DNA of 64,000 nt, from positions 62,001 through 126,000 of the forward strand of contig NZ_RIAS01000001.1 of assembly GCF_003719335.1 (NCBI RefSeq). The letters are read 5' to 3'. Under the pieces are notes generated by a model. The model did not search any database, was not told where the DNA came from, and saw only the letters and a program-made list of their open reading frames with translations. Numbering within the stretch: position 1 is the stretch's first letter; the number at the start of each line of letters is the position of its first letter. The position numbers and the translations under genes were made by a program. Of the stretch, positions 27,948-39,318 are shown piece after piece. Origin of the DNA: Paenibacillus amylolyticus (GTDB lineage: Bacteria; Bacillota; Bacilli; Paenibacillales; Paenibacillaceae).

Positions 27948-28133
27948 CTGCTTCCCTCTCTTCTCTCTGACCGGTTCTACGCACCTGGTCCCTATCTTCT
28001 AATGATACATGTTATCAATGCGCATTGGCAAGTCCTACCCGATTCCGACCCGCCTTACACAAGGATTGGCAGGCGTGACTTCTGTTCATTTGGGGCAAAC
28101 TAAGTCCAGTTTCGTACTGAAAGGAGTGATTCT

Positions 28134-29204
28134 GTGAGCACTAGCGTGGCCCAGCCCCCTGTTCGAAAAGCAAAGGGTACTAAACCCTTTATTCCCGATT
28201 TGGTGTATTTTGAACCGGGTGCACTTGAATATGAAAAAGGCAAACGGATTATGGAATGGGTAACCTCCCAAAACATTCCTTATCAGATGACCACTTCGCA
28301 CAATCGAATCACCAACCTCCCTGGTGAGACAGAGCAAGAGAAATACCGGATGGCTAAGCGAACTCTGGTTGTAGGCGTACGCAAAACCCTGAAATTTGAC
28401 CAGTCCAAACCCTCCGCTGAATATGCCATACCCATCTCAACCGGCTGTATGGGGCACTGCCATTATTGTTATCTTCAAACTACATTAGGTGCAAAGCCAT
28501 ACGTTCGCGTGTATGTAAACACGGAAGAAATCATTGAAGCTGCCAAAGGATACATTGAGGAACGCAAACCTGAAATTACCCGTTTCGAAGCAGCCTGTAC
28601 CTCCGACCCCGTCGGGCTGGAACATATCACGGAAAACCTGAGCGACCTTATTCGTTTTATGGCTGATGAAGAATTCGGACGTTTACGCTTTGTGACGAAA
28701 TATCATCACGTTGATCCGTTGCTTAACATCAAACATAATGGCCACACGCGTATCCGCTTCAGCGTGAACTCAGACTATGTTATCAAAAATTTTGAACCCG
28801 CAACTTCCCGCTTTGAAGAGCGAATTGAAGCTGCTGGGAAAATAGCCCATGCCGGGTATCCACTCGGTTTCATTATCGCTCCGATTATTTGGTACGATGG
28901 CTGGCAAGAAGGTTATGCTGAATTACTGCAAAAGCTGGCAGATACCTTGCCTGAAGAGGCTACCAAAGACCTGACGTTTGAAATGATTCAGCATCGTTTC
29001 ACCAAAACGGCTAAAGCGACCATTGAGAAACGATATCCAAAAACCAAGCTGGAGATGGATATTGAGAAACGGAAAATGAAATGGGGCCGCTGGGGTCAGT
29101 ACAAATATGTGTATAAAGATGACCAGCAAGATGCCCTGCGCGAATTCATTACAGAACGCATTTTCGAACACTTTCCTTTAGCCAACATTGACTATTTTAC
29201 CTAA
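28134..29204 (+). CDS. splB: Spore photoproduct lyase
   Basis: This 356-residue radical SAM enzyme repairs the thymine dimer of UV-damaged spore DNA. The cluster motif CMGHCHYC supplies Cys105, Cys109 and Cys112 in the Cx3Cx2C spacing typical of SPL. The conserved Cys155 in EAACTSDPVGLEHIT is the hydrogen-donor equivalent of B. subtilis Cys141. The start is GTG with AAAGGAG upstream. No splA lies next to it, so the gene appears monocistronic. Confidence 0.96.
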   Translation: MSTSVAQPPVRKAKGTKPFIPDLVYFEPGALEYEKGKRIMEWVTSQNIPYQMTTSHNRITNLPGETEQEKYRMAKRTLVVGVRKTLKFDQSKPSAEYAIPISTGCMGHCHYCYLQTTLGAKPYVRVYVNTEEIIEAAKGYIEERKPEITRFEAACTSDPVGLEHITENLSDLIRFMADEEFGRLRFVTKYHHVDPLLNIKHNGHTRIRFSVNSDYVIKNFEPATSRFEERIEAAGKIAHAGYPLGFIIAPIIWYDGWQEGYAELLQKLADTLPEEATKDLTFEMIQHRFTKTAKATIEKRYPKTKLEMDIEKRKMKWGRWGQYKYVYKDDQQDALREFITERIFEHFPLANIDYFT

Positions 29205-29230
29205 TTCAACTCGTATATCATCAGATCAAA

Positions 29231-29277
29231 AAGCAGGTTGCATGTTCCAGAAAAGTTCTGGTTCCTGCAGCCTGCTT
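29231..29277. terminator. Bidirectional terminator between splB and ccdA
   Basis: AAGCAGG...CCTGCTT outer arms and CCAGAA/TTCTGG inner arms form a bulged stem between convergent genes. An A-run precedes it and T residues follow. Confidence 0.75.
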
Positions 29278-29311
29278 TCAATTATTTATTCTGCTGAAGA
29301 AGAAAAATGCT

Positions 29312-30031
29312 TCACGTTAAGTTGATCATCCAATCAGGTGTAATTTGCTGCAGCCAGATTGTTATTTGAGTCATCTGATCCGTGAATAGCAGGATGCCCA
29401 TTAAGAGCATTAAGGCTCCGCCAATCTTCATCATGAGGTTTGAATAACGCAAAATCCAGCGTGTTGAGCCAATAAAGAACGCCAGAACGAAAAAAGGTAA
29501 AGCAAAGCCTACGGTATAACCTGTAATCAGTGTCAGCCAAGTTGAAGGTTCGCTCGCTGCCATGGCGATAATCGCCGTCAGAATCGGTCCGATACAAGGC
29601 GACCAGCCTGCTGAAAAACCAATCCCAAAAACGAAGGAACCTAAATACCCCGCCGGCTTCCATTTCATATCCAGTTTGCGTTCTTTCATCAAAAATTGCG
29701 GCTTGAATATGCCCAACAGAAACAGTCCCATTAACATAATTAAAATTGCGGACAGCTGACGAATCAAATCCCGGTTATCATTGAAAAATTGTCCAAATAA
29801 TCCTGCACCCAGACCCAGCGAATAAAATACTGCAGAGAATCCGAGAATAAACGCCAGTGTATGCGTTAACGTCTTCAAGCGCACCTCTCGCTGATTCCGA
29901 TCCTCTTTCAACTGTTGCACAGTCATTCCCGTGATGTATGAGAGATACGAAGGATATAGCGGAAGACAACACGGTGATATAAAAGAAGCGAGGCCAGCAA
30001 CAAAAGCCAGCCATACATTAACATCAGGCAT
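29312..30031 (-). CDS. ccdA: Cytochrome c biogenesis protein CcdA
   Basis: This 239-residue membrane protein has six predicted helices. It moves reducing equivalents from cytoplasmic thioredoxin to extracytoplasmic thiol proteins. The redox Cys pair is visible in FISPCCLPLYPSYLSY and FSAGWSPCIGPILTAI. In spore formers CcdA serves cytochrome c maturation and spore cortex synthesis through StoA. It lies 76 bases downstream of znuB and may be read through from the zinc operon. Confidence 0.94.
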   Translation of the reverse strand: MPDVNVWLAFVAGLASFISPCCLPLYPSYLSYITGMTVQQLKEDRNQREVRLKTLTHTLAFILGFSAVFYSLGLGAGLFGQFFNDNRDLIRQLSAILIMLMGLFLLGIFKPQFLMKERKLDMKWKPAGYLGSFVFGIGFSAGWSPCIGPILTAIIAMAASEPSTWLTLITGYTVGFALPFFVLAFFIGSTRWILRYSNLMMKIGGALMLLMGILLFTDQMTQITIWLQQITPDWMINLT

Positions 30032-30107
30032 GAAGCAATGTCTCCCTTCCTGGTGCTCACTTGCTCTTAAGTACTTGTTTTCAAACGATGAGTGTAGTAG
30101 TCAGAAA

Positions 30108-30911
30108 TCAGGCTCGGAACCCTTTTTTAGCAATCATCGTTAGGATCAGCATACCAATGAGCAGCAGTACAATCGTTGCTCCAGGTGCCAGGTTCCAGAT
30201 CCCCGCTGTAACTAGTCCAATCACAACCGCAATCTCTCCGATGACCACCGACAGAATAATGGCTGATTTGAAGCTTCGAGCCATGAGCAGGCTGACGGCG
30301 ACAGGAATGGTCAACAAGGCGGATACAAGCAGAGCACCCACGATCTTAATCGCCGTACTGATCACCAATGCTGTCATCACTGTAATTAACATATTCAGCA
30401 TTTTGACTGGCAATCCGGTCACTGCAGCTGCGTCCTCCTCAAAGCTGAGCAGGAAAAACTCTTTATGTAGGAAGCCCACTACAATAACAACGATTAGCGT
30501 CACGATACCCACCAGCTTCAGATCCGTTGCGTCCAATGTGTAGATGCTACCAAACAAATAGCTCATCACATCCGCATTGTACCCTTTCCCCAGTGTAAAA
30601 AACAGCGAAGCCAGCGCTACGCCTCCAGACATAATAATCGCAATGGACAACTCAGCATAGCTCTTATATGCTTTACGCAACTTTTCAATAGCAAACGATG
30701 CGAGTACCGCAAAAATCAGACCAACGCCGATCGGGTATACCTCAATCAGAAAACCAAGCGCAACACCTGCGATCGTTACGTGTGACAACGTGTCTCCGAT
30801 CATCGAGAGTCTTCGCAGTACAAGAAAAAGTCCAATCAGCGGAGCAGTGATCCCAATAAGCAAACCACCTGCAAGTGCACGCTGAAAAAAATCACTCCAT
30901 AATATTTCCAA
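30108..30911 (-). CDS. znuB: Zinc ABC transporter permease
   Basis: This protein of about 267 residues is a polytopic ABC-3 family permease with eight or so helices and signature DTLSHVTIAGVALGF. The TTG at 30911 (product EILWSDFFQRALAG after the initiator) has AAGGAG 11 bases upstream. A GTG at 30920 is only 2 bases from that site and so less likely. It forms the membrane channel of the zinc importer with ZnuC and ZnuA. Confidence 0.93.
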   Translation of the reverse strand: MEILWSDFFQRALAGGLLIGITAPLIGLFLVLRRLSMIGDTLSHVTIAGVALGFLIEVYPIGVGLIFAVLASFAIEKLRKAYKSYAELSIAIIMSGGVALASLFFTLGKGYNADVMSYLFGSIYTLDATDLKLVGIVTLIVVIVVGFLHKEFFLLSFEEDAAAVTGLPVKMLNMLITVMTALVISTAIKIVGALLVSALLTIPVAVSLLMARSFKSAIILSVVIGEIAVVIGLVTAGIWNLAPGATIVLLLIGMLILTMIAKKGFRA

Positions 30912-30959
30912 AACTAACACGACTCCTTCGGCCTATCATCTAATGGCCCACATACATAG

Positions 30960-31718
30960 CTAGCGTACCTGCGCGGTAGTATGCTGCAGGTTGGTTTCTG
31001 CACAATCCTCGATCTCATGCGAATGACGCACATGGAAATGGATCTTGCCATTCGTGAGCGCCGCTTCCGCGCCAAGATAACTCTCCATGCGATCCATATC
31101 ATGTGACACCATGAGAAACGTCATTCGATGATGTTCATGCATATGGGTAATCAGTTCGAAAAAACTGGCTTGTGACTCTGCATCAATCCCCACGGTAGGT
31201 TCATCGAGAATCAATAGATCCGGGTGATTAATTAACGCACGGGCCAAAAAAACACGTTGTTGCTGACCGCCGGACAGTTGTCCAATACGTTTGTTTGCGA
31301 TATCCTCGATTCTCATAACCTTCATTGCATCGATGCATTGTTGCTGACCTTGTCGAGAGATGCGGCGGAACATGTTTTTGTTGTTATACAAACCGGACAT
31401 GACAACTTCACGAACAGTAGCCGGGAACAATGGATTAAATGCATTTTTTTGTGGCACATACCCGATCCTGTTCCAATCCTTGAATTTACGAATCGACTCC
31501 CCAAACAACTTGATATCCCCTTGTGCAGGAGGAAGCAGTCCTACCAACATACGAAGCAACGTTGTTTTCCCCGCTCCGTTCGAACCGATAATACCTACAA
31601 AGTCCCGTTGCTGAACCATAAAATTGAGATCTTGAATCACGCGCTGATCCCCGTAGGAAAAAGACAGATTTTCGATCTCGATAATCGGATCATGACATAA
31701 TGGCATGATTTGCTGCAT
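30960..31718 (-). CDS. znuC: Zinc ABC transporter ATP-binding protein
   Basis: This protein of about 252 residues has Walker A GSNGAGKTTLLR, signature LSGGQQQRVFLARAL and Walker B LLILDEPTVGID. It energises metal import with ZnuB. The ATG at 31718 has AAGGGCGG upstream. A longer in-frame start 18 bases earlier has no ribosome binding site. The C-terminal tail is His-rich (KIHFHVRHSHEIEDC), which may bind zinc. Confidence 0.93.
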   Translation of the reverse strand: MQQIMPLCHDPIIEIENLSFSYGDQRVIQDLNFMVQQRDFVGIIGSNGAGKTTLLRMLVGLLPPAQGDIKLFGESIRKFKDWNRIGYVPQKNAFNPLFPATVREVVMSGLYNNKNMFRRISRQGQQQCIDAMKVMRIEDIANKRIGQLSGGQQQRVFLARALINHPDLLILDEPTVGIDAESQASFFELITHMHEHHRMTFLMVSHDMDRMESYLGAEAALTNGKIHFHVRHSHEIEDCAETNLQHTTAQVR

Positions 31719-31771
31719 GGCAAAGCCGCCCTTCATAATAAATAAAAATACGTAAATTTGCTATTTAACAT

Positions 31772-31812
31772 TCCAAAAGTCTTCGCCGATGGAACAGCAA
31801 AGACTTCTGGAT
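31772..31812 (-). other. Hairpin between znuA and znuC
   Basis: CCAGAAGTCTTTGC pairs with GCGAAGACTTTTGG in the minus-strand RNA with two mismatches. No T-run follows. It may attenuate or protect the transcript so that the binding protein is made in excess over the transporter. Confidence 0.55.
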
Positions 31813-31829
31813 GTTTACCTTCATTCTTC

Positions 31830-32891
31830 TTATTTTAATGCGATCAGCAGATTTTGCAAATTTTTCTGCATCAGGGTGAAATAATCATCTTTGTTGTTCA
31901 CCTGTTCCTGAGTCAGACCCTCTACCGGATTTAACACCATCGTTTCTACCCCTGCTTCACTTGCCAACGTTTTAGCTAATTTGTCGGACACAAGCTCTTC
32001 AAAGAAAATGTACTTGATGCCTTCATCTTTAACCAGCTTAGCCAGTTTTACAATATCCTGTCCAGTTGGTTCTGCATCCGGGGACAGTCCCATGATGGCA
32101 TGTTGCTTCAAACCATAATCACGAGCAAGATAACCAAACGCTTGGTGCGAAACCACAATTTCCTTGTTTGGTACGGACGCTAATTCATTCGTGAAACGCC
32201 GATCCAGTGCTTCAAGTTTGGTATGAAGCTCCTCATAACGTTGCTCATAACCTGCCTTATGTTCAGGATCAACTTCTACTAAACTGTTCTTGATATTTTC
32301 CGCCATGATCATTGCTGATTTGGGGCTAACCCATGTATGAGGATCGATATGATGGTCGGCTATCTGTTCCTCATTGCCACTCTCGTCTGCATGATCATCG
32401 GCATGTTCATCCTCATGCTCTTCACCATGTCCGTGACCATCGTCTCCTTCTGCTGATAACAACTTGATACCTTCGCTGACTGCAACGGATTTTACTTTTG
32501 TATCACTGTTCAGTGATTTCAAAAAGTTGGGCACCCATCCTTCCAAACCTGCACCATTGTAAAGGAAAAGCTGTGCCTTGGACGTGTTCACAATATCCTG
32601 GCTCTTCGGTGTCCAGTCGTGTGGCTCTACTCCTGTAGGCAGCAGGTTAATGACATTGGCATCCTCTCCGCCAATCGCTGCAGTAAACGCATATACCGGG
32701 TAAAACGTGGTCACCACATTAACTTTACCTTCCACAATCTTGGCTGTTTTCTCGCTGTTCTGCCCACATGCGGACAGTACAAACAAACTAAGTATAAGCA
32801 GACCGCTCCAAAGTAGCTTCCTTGTACTCCGTTTGCCAAGTTTGCTGGAACGATCTAATCGAGCTTGTCTCTTCTTTTGAATAAATGTCAT
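31830..32891 (-). CDS. znuA: Zinc ABC transporter substrate-binding lipoprotein
   Basis: This protein of about 353 residues has a long basic N-terminus, a lipoprotein signal ending LFVLSACGQ, and a cluster A-I (ZnuA/AdcA) binding domain. Metal ligand regions include TGVEPHDWTP, HIDPHTWVSP, EIVVSHQAFGYLARDYG and FFEELVSDKLA. A His/Asp/Glu-rich loop (about residues 145-180) is typical of zinc-specific members. The ATG at 32891 has GGAGTG upstream. A Zur-like box lies about 26 bases before it. It is the first gene of znuA-znuC-znuB. Confidence 0.94.
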   Translation of the reverse strand: MTFIQKKRQARLDRSSKLGKRSTRKLLWSGLLILSLFVLSACGQNSEKTAKIVEGKVNVVTTFYPVYAFTAAIGGEDANVINLLPTGVEPHDWTPKSQDIVNTSKAQLFLYNGAGLEGWVPNFLKSLNSDTKVKSVAVSEGIKLLSAEGDDGHGHGEEHEDEHADDHADESGNEEQIADHHIDPHTWVSPKSAMIMAENIKNSLVEVDPEHKAGYEQRYEELHTKLEALDRRFTNELASVPNKEIVVSHQAFGYLARDYGLKQHAIMGLSPDAEPTGQDIVKLAKLVKDEGIKYIFFEELVSDKLAKTLASEAGVETMVLNPVEGLTQEQVNNKDDYFTLMQKNLQNLLIALK

Positions 32892-32916
32892 ATATGATTC
32901 ACTCCGCATCTCTTAA

Positions 32917-32931
32917 TCGTAAACATTACTG
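32917..32931 (-). promoter_or_regulatory. Candidate Zur box upstream of znuA
   Basis: TCGTAAACATTACTG matches the 7-1-7 Zur box TCGTAATNATTACGA at 11 of 14 defined positions. It lies 26 bases upstream of the znuA start codon, in the promoter region, and a zur gene lies 3.5 kb away. Confidence 0.65.
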
Positions 32932-33154
32932 AAAGAATTATAGGTAACATACCCCCAATTGTCAAGGCTCGTGTCCTATTCATTCTTTCCCGAAGTGCAG
33001 AGTTCATAACAATATATGCTTGTTCTTCTGTTATCAGCTCTTTTTTCAGCATAAAAAAGCGGTCCGAATCACTTCGGACCACCCTTGGTTCAAACTTGTG
33101 ACAATCTCTGTACGATGGATCAACCTAGTTGAGTTGTCTTGTTTTAGAAACTAT

Positions 33155-35549
<2,395 letters not shown>

Positions 35550-35555
35550 ACAAAA

Positions 35556-35585
35556 AATATACTGAAATGCGGACCATGTTGTCAA
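35556..35585 (-). promoter_or_regulatory. Vegetative promoter of metG
   Basis: TTGACA (35585-35580) and TATATT (35561-35556) are 18 bases apart on the minus strand, a good sigma-A promoter. It places the transcript start at the 5' end of the T-box leader. Confidence 0.8.
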
Positions 35586-35678
35586 GTATACCGCTGAATA
35601 GAGCCAAGTTTATGGGTTCCAGTTACCTGCTCAATACCACTTTAATCAGCAAAAATGAACATCAGGCTCTTCTGCACA

Positions 35679-35933
35679 TTACGGTTCGGATATCACTACA
35701 TTTTTCTCCACCTTTGGCGGAACCAAATCTACACCGCCCGGATGAAACGGATGACATTTGGCAATCCGTTTCGCCGCTAGCAACGAACCTTTGAGTGCAC
35801 CGTGCACTTCAATAGCTTCCATCGCATATGCCGAACACGTAGGATAGAATCGGCATGTTGGCGGTTTTAAGGGAGAGATATAATTGCGGTACACCCGGAT
35901 CGGAGCTTGCACGATTCTACGCGAAAGTTTCAT
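35679..35933 (-). CDS. yidD: Membrane protein insertion efficiency factor YidD
   Basis: This protein of about 84 residues has the YidD signature [20 protein letters not shown] and HPFHPGGVD, with three conserved Cys. It assists YidC-dependent membrane insertion. The ATG at 35933 follows GGGAAG. A TTG at 35939 would overlap the zur stop. The gene is effectively continuous with zur, so both are probably transcribed together. Confidence 0.93.
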   Translation of the reverse strand: MKLSRRIVQAPIRVYRNYISPLKPPTCRFYPTCSAYAMEAIEVHGALKGSLLAAKRIAKCHPFHPGGVDLVPPKVEKNVVISEP

Positions 35934-35935
35934 CT

Positions 35936-36406
35936 TCAATTCTTCCCGTGGCTATGTGCATGCTGATGGGCAGATGACTTCTTCGCTGGAGCATGTTCAG
36001 CACAGTCCTTGCAGTATCCGAACACTTCAAACTTGTGATCCACGACCTGAAATTGCTCGGGAGCATCAGCAAGTTGCATTGGACAAAAAACGATCGGGTA
36101 GGTCTTCTGACACTTCAGGCAGATCATATGATGATGATGGTGGCCTTCACTACAATGCGCTCTGAATTTCACTCCATCTTCAAAGATCACTTGCTCCAGC
36201 ACACCCAGTTCCTGCATCACACGCAAGTTCCGATACACCGTGTCAAAGCTTAATCCGCTGTAAGTCTTACCCATATATTCGTAGACGTCCTTGGGTGTAA
36301 GATACCCTGGAGATTCGGCAAATAACCGTGCAAGTGTCTTACGTTGATCGGTTATACGAAGTCCCTGTGAGGACATGGTCGTTATAATTTCTTCCGTCGA
36401 CAGCAT
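35936..36406 (-). CDS. zur: Zinc uptake regulator Zur (Fur family)
   Basis: This 156-residue repressor has the winged helix [20 protein letters not shown] and a dimerisation domain. The zinc site pairs are C96xxC99 (MICLKC) and C132xxC135 (GYCKDC). The run [20 protein letters not shown] and [12 protein letters not shown] closely resemble B. subtilis Zur rather than Fur or PerR. A His-rich tail (HQHAHSHG) ends it. The ATG has AGGAGGTG upstream. The likely target is znuA in this window. Confidence 0.9.
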   Translation of the reverse strand: MLSTEEIITTMSSQGLRITDQRKTLARLFAESPGYLTPKDVYEYMGKTYSGLSFDTVYRNLRVMQELGVLEQVIFEDGVKFRAHCSEGHHHHHMICLKCQKTYPIVFCPMQLADAPEQFQVVDHKFEVFGYCKDCAEHAPAKKSSAHQHAHSHGKN

Positions 36407-36508
36407 GATTTAAAGCACCTCCTGTCATACAAACCTTTTGCATTCTTCATCATGCGACAAAAACTTTTGGACAAAAGCCGTTGGTTCTGCTCTTTTGGTA
36501 TACCTCTA

Positions 36509-36537
36509 ATAATGCATGAAATGGAGATCAGAGTCAA
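36509..36537 (-). promoter_or_regulatory. Promoter of zur-yidD
   Basis: TTGACT (36537-36532) and CATTAT (36514-36509) are 17 bases apart on the minus strand, about 100 bases upstream of the zur ATG. I see no Zur box here. The remaining intergenic bases to 36722 hold only the terminator of the next gene. Confidence 0.6.
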
Positions 36538-36586
36538 CGAAGCTCTGCAACGCATAGCCGTTTTTACTCAAATTGAAAACTTAAAC

Positions 36587-36619
36587 TAAAAACAAAGGAC
36601 CCCAAATATGGAGTCCTTC
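36587..36619 (-). terminator. Terminator after the CuAO-N/PKD surface protein gene
   Basis: AAGGACTCCA...TGGGGTCCTT hairpin (36619-36596) is followed by TGTTTTTAG on the minus strand. Confidence 0.75.
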
Positions 36620-36722
36620 GATTGACGGTTCAGAATATAGGTCATACAGGTGACTTTTGGGGTGAACGGGTATATAAAATATAAGCTTTCACTCCAAACC
36701 GTACGGTTTGATTCGCAAAATA

Positions 36723-39011
36723 TTACTTCTCAGCTGGAAGCGGTGTAAACAGAATATTTACCGGCAAGTTGCTTCCTGGTGCAGCAGAGAAAATAATGGT
36801 TACACTTTCACCGTAAGAACCTGTGCGATACAGCACATTCTGTTCATTCGGCGCACTTAGAGATTGGCTGTTATTCGATAACTGTACCAACTGTCCGTTT
36901 ACAAGTGCTGAACCATAATACTTGCCTCCGCGAGGATTAAACGAAATCAGTGTACGCGGAGCAACATTGTTCAAGGTAATTTTGTACAGTACACCGAAAT
37001 TACCAGCGTTAGAAGCGCTTGTGAAAGCCATCGGGTCTGTGCCGTCGAGATTCGGATCACTTGCATTATCTCCTAATGGCAGACGGGAAGGCTTCGTGCC
37101 AACTTCCTGATCGTACGTAATAATTCGTGTTGCGTTTGGATAAGTCCCACGGTTATGAACGCCGTCACGGTCCAGAACCGGCAAGGAAGACAATACGGCC
37201 ATCGGATCTTTATTTTCTTCGATCATTACAATGTTGTAGTCAAGAGTATAATCACTGAAAGCGTCGGAATAAAGGGAGATGACCTGCCCCTCTTTCATCG
37301 AAATATTGTTCAATTCAGTCAGAATCAATTTGCTTTCTCCTGGCTGGATGTATACTTTCTTCGAATCTGCTCCCGTTTGCATGGATTTGAACCATTTATC
37401 GATGGACAATTTACCCGCAACGGTTGCAAATGGCGTCGGTCCTGCAAAGCCCATATTTTGCTGGTCGAATACAGCTGTGTATGGATTGTTATTGGTAGCA
37501 ATCACATACATTTTCACTCTTTTGCCCGTATTATTGACATGGTGAATCATGAAACGCGTCTGTCCAAAGGAAGATTCCTTGTAGACGATGCCTTCCTGGT
37601 TAACGGTTTCCGGACTGTTACTACGAATAAGCAAGCTTGGTTCATCCGTGTACGTAAATGGTACTTTTTCCATAGCAGGAACTTCCCCGCCGTTGAATGT
37701 AAATTTGTCCCCTACAGGTACGAACAATTTGTTGAAATCAGACTGATTATACAGCGTTTCGCTTGTGATCATAATCTCTTTCGTATAGGTGTTGCTCAGA
37801 CCATGCTGATCTGTAACAGTAAGTGATACCGTCTTAGGTCCCGGAAGGAAAAATGCGAGTGCATTGTTGCTCCAGTCTCTTTTGATGATCGCATCCTCAT
37901 CATCTGTACTTTGGTCGGTGTAGGAGATTTTTTCACCCATTTTGTATTCTTCCTTGTCTGTAGTAAACATCGCTACTGGGGGAAGATTCGGACGCTCCAC
38001 CTTGATCGTAAGCGTATACGGGTTACTCCATTGACCACTCGAATCTTGAACCGTGTAAGTCACAGTGTAAACTCCCGGCTGATCAAAGGAATCTTGACGT
38101 CCAGTCCACTGCTCATCCACAATAGGAAGGCCGTTCGGTGAACTATTTTTAGTCGTGTAGATCACTTGATCCCCTGCAAAAATTTCCTTTTGTACCGTAA
38201 AGCTGGCTACAGGTTTAGTGTTAAGCTTCAACACAACCGTCTTCGCAGACTGATTAACGGTATATGTGATGTTCAGCGCTTGTGTGATAGATGTCAATGG
38301 AATCATGAACGTGTTTTTTTCTTGATAAGCTGGGCCTTTCATCGTTCTGGATTCTCCGTTAACGGTATACACTTTGCTGTTTGTTTTGAAACGAAGTTCG
38401 TCCGTACCGCTGAGAATGATGGTCTCTTTGGTTTTATTATCGTACTTCACGTCGTAACCTACCCGATCAACCAATGCACGAATGGCCACGTAAGAAACAC
38501 CATTTTTTACGGCCATCGGCTGTCCAGCCAGATACGTTTTTCCATCCTGAATCATCTTGTTGCTGTTCATATAAAGTGTCAGGTCTCCGGCCGATCGCAC
38601 AGTCGCATCTGTTCCACCAGTCGTAGGTTGCTCTACTTCAGCAGGTGTTGGTGTGTTTGTTTCTTCACCTGTTCCTTGTTGTTCCCCGTTTGCTTCTGTT
38701 GCCGGATTTACCGGTGTAGCTTCTGTTCCAGAAGGACCTGTTGTTCCCTGATCCGTTTCTATGGCACTTTCATTGTTGGCAGGTTGTGTGTTGTTTGATG
38801 GATTGTTAGCAGGATCAGTCGTTGCTCCTGATTTCACTTCGGACTCAGCAATTGGCTGTTCTCTCTTCACAACCTCAACGGATTTCACTTTTGCGGTATT
38901 CACTGGCGTAGCTTCGCTTGATTCTGCTGCTTGTGCATTCGCAGGAATGACTGCAAACGCCTGAAAAACAGCAAAAGCGGTTAGTATGGACAACTTCTTC
39001 TTCAAATTCAT
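36723..39011 (-). CDS. Large secreted protein with copper-amine-oxidase-N and PKD-like domains
   Basis: This 762-residue protein has a signal peptide (about 1-28, LSILTAFAVFQAFAVIPANA). A Thr/Pro/Asn/Glu-rich linker (about 50-135) leads to a copper-amine-oxidase-N domain (about 140-262, SYVAIRALVDRVGYDVKYDN, FMIPLTSITQALNITY). Two PKD-like beta-sandwich repeats follow (about 268-345 and 348-420, AMFTTDKEEYKMGEKISYTD), then about 340 residues that I do not recognise. It is probably secreted and wall- or exopolymer-associated. There is no LPXTG. AAGGAG precedes the ATG. The exact role is unknown. Confidence 0.85.
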   Translation of the reverse strand: MNLKKKLSILTAFAVFQAFAVIPANAQAAESSEATPVNTAKVKSVEVVKREQPIAESEVKSGATTDPANNPSNNTQPANNESAIETDQGTTGPSGTEATPVNPATEANGEQQGTGEETNTPTPAEVEQPTTGGTDATVRSAGDLTLYMNSNKMIQDGKTYLAGQPMAVKNGVSYVAIRALVDRVGYDVKYDNKTKETIILSGTDELRFKTNSKVYTVNGESRTMKGPAYQEKNTFMIPLTSITQALNITYTVNQSAKTVVLKLNTKPVASFTVQKEIFAGDQVIYTTKNSSPNGLPIVDEQWTGRQDSFDQPGVYTVTYTVQDSSGQWSNPYTLTIKVERPNLPPVAMFTTDKEEYKMGEKISYTDQSTDDEDAIIKRDWSNNALAFFLPGPKTVSLTVTDQHGLSNTYTKEIMITSETLYNQSDFNKLFVPVGDKFTFNGGEVPAMEKVPFTYTDEPSLLIRSNSPETVNQEGIVYKESSFGQTRFMIHHVNNTGKRVKMYVIATNNNPYTAVFDQQNMGFAGPTPFATVAGKLSIDKWFKSMQTGADSKKVYIQPGESKLILTELNNISMKEGQVISLYSDAFSDYTLDYNIVMIEENKDPMAVLSSLPVLDRDGVHNRGTYPNATRIITYDQEVGTKPSRLPLGDNASDPNLDGTDPMAFTSASNAGNFGVLYKITLNNVAPRTLISFNPRGGKYYGSALVNGQLVQLSNNSQSLSAPNEQNVLYRTGSYGESVTIIFSAAPGSNLPVNILFTPLPAEK

Positions 39012-39260
39012 TCTTTGTCTTTGGCTCCTTCTGCTCCCATTTTATTAATATCCCCTCTAAAAGTCATATGATTAGACGCTCAGAAACGGGAAAAGTTGCT
39101 AAAAATAATGAATAAGAATTGTAAACTTTTAATAGAAGTGAAAAACTATGAAAATAGTTATCTGTTAATATAAACAAGCTATATGAGTTGAACTAAAGAT
39201 TTGCACAGCCCCAATGCAGAAGTATTGGTTATACCCGTTCAGAGTGAAAATATAAAAAAA
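39012..39260. other. AT-rich intergenic region upstream of the surface protein gene
   Basis: About 250 AT-rich bases must hold the promoter of the 762-residue protein gene on the minus strand. No convincing -35/-10 pair, operator or RNA structure stands out. The pflA terminator occupies the far end. Confidence 0.4.
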
Positions 39261-39292
39261 CAACCTCTACGAAATAATATTCGTAAAGGTTG
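39256..39292 (-). terminator. Terminator after pflA
   Basis: CAACCTTTACGAA / TTCGTAGAGGTTG stem (one mismatch) is followed by TTTTTTTATA on the minus strand. Confidence 0.92.
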
Positions 39293-39318
39293 CTTGTCTA
39301 TAGATCTCCGCTTACCGC

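Noticed and set aside
27948..28133. Sigma-G promoter for splB
   Set aside because: The gap must contain one, but no pair of -35 and -10 boxes with proper spacing could be singled out.
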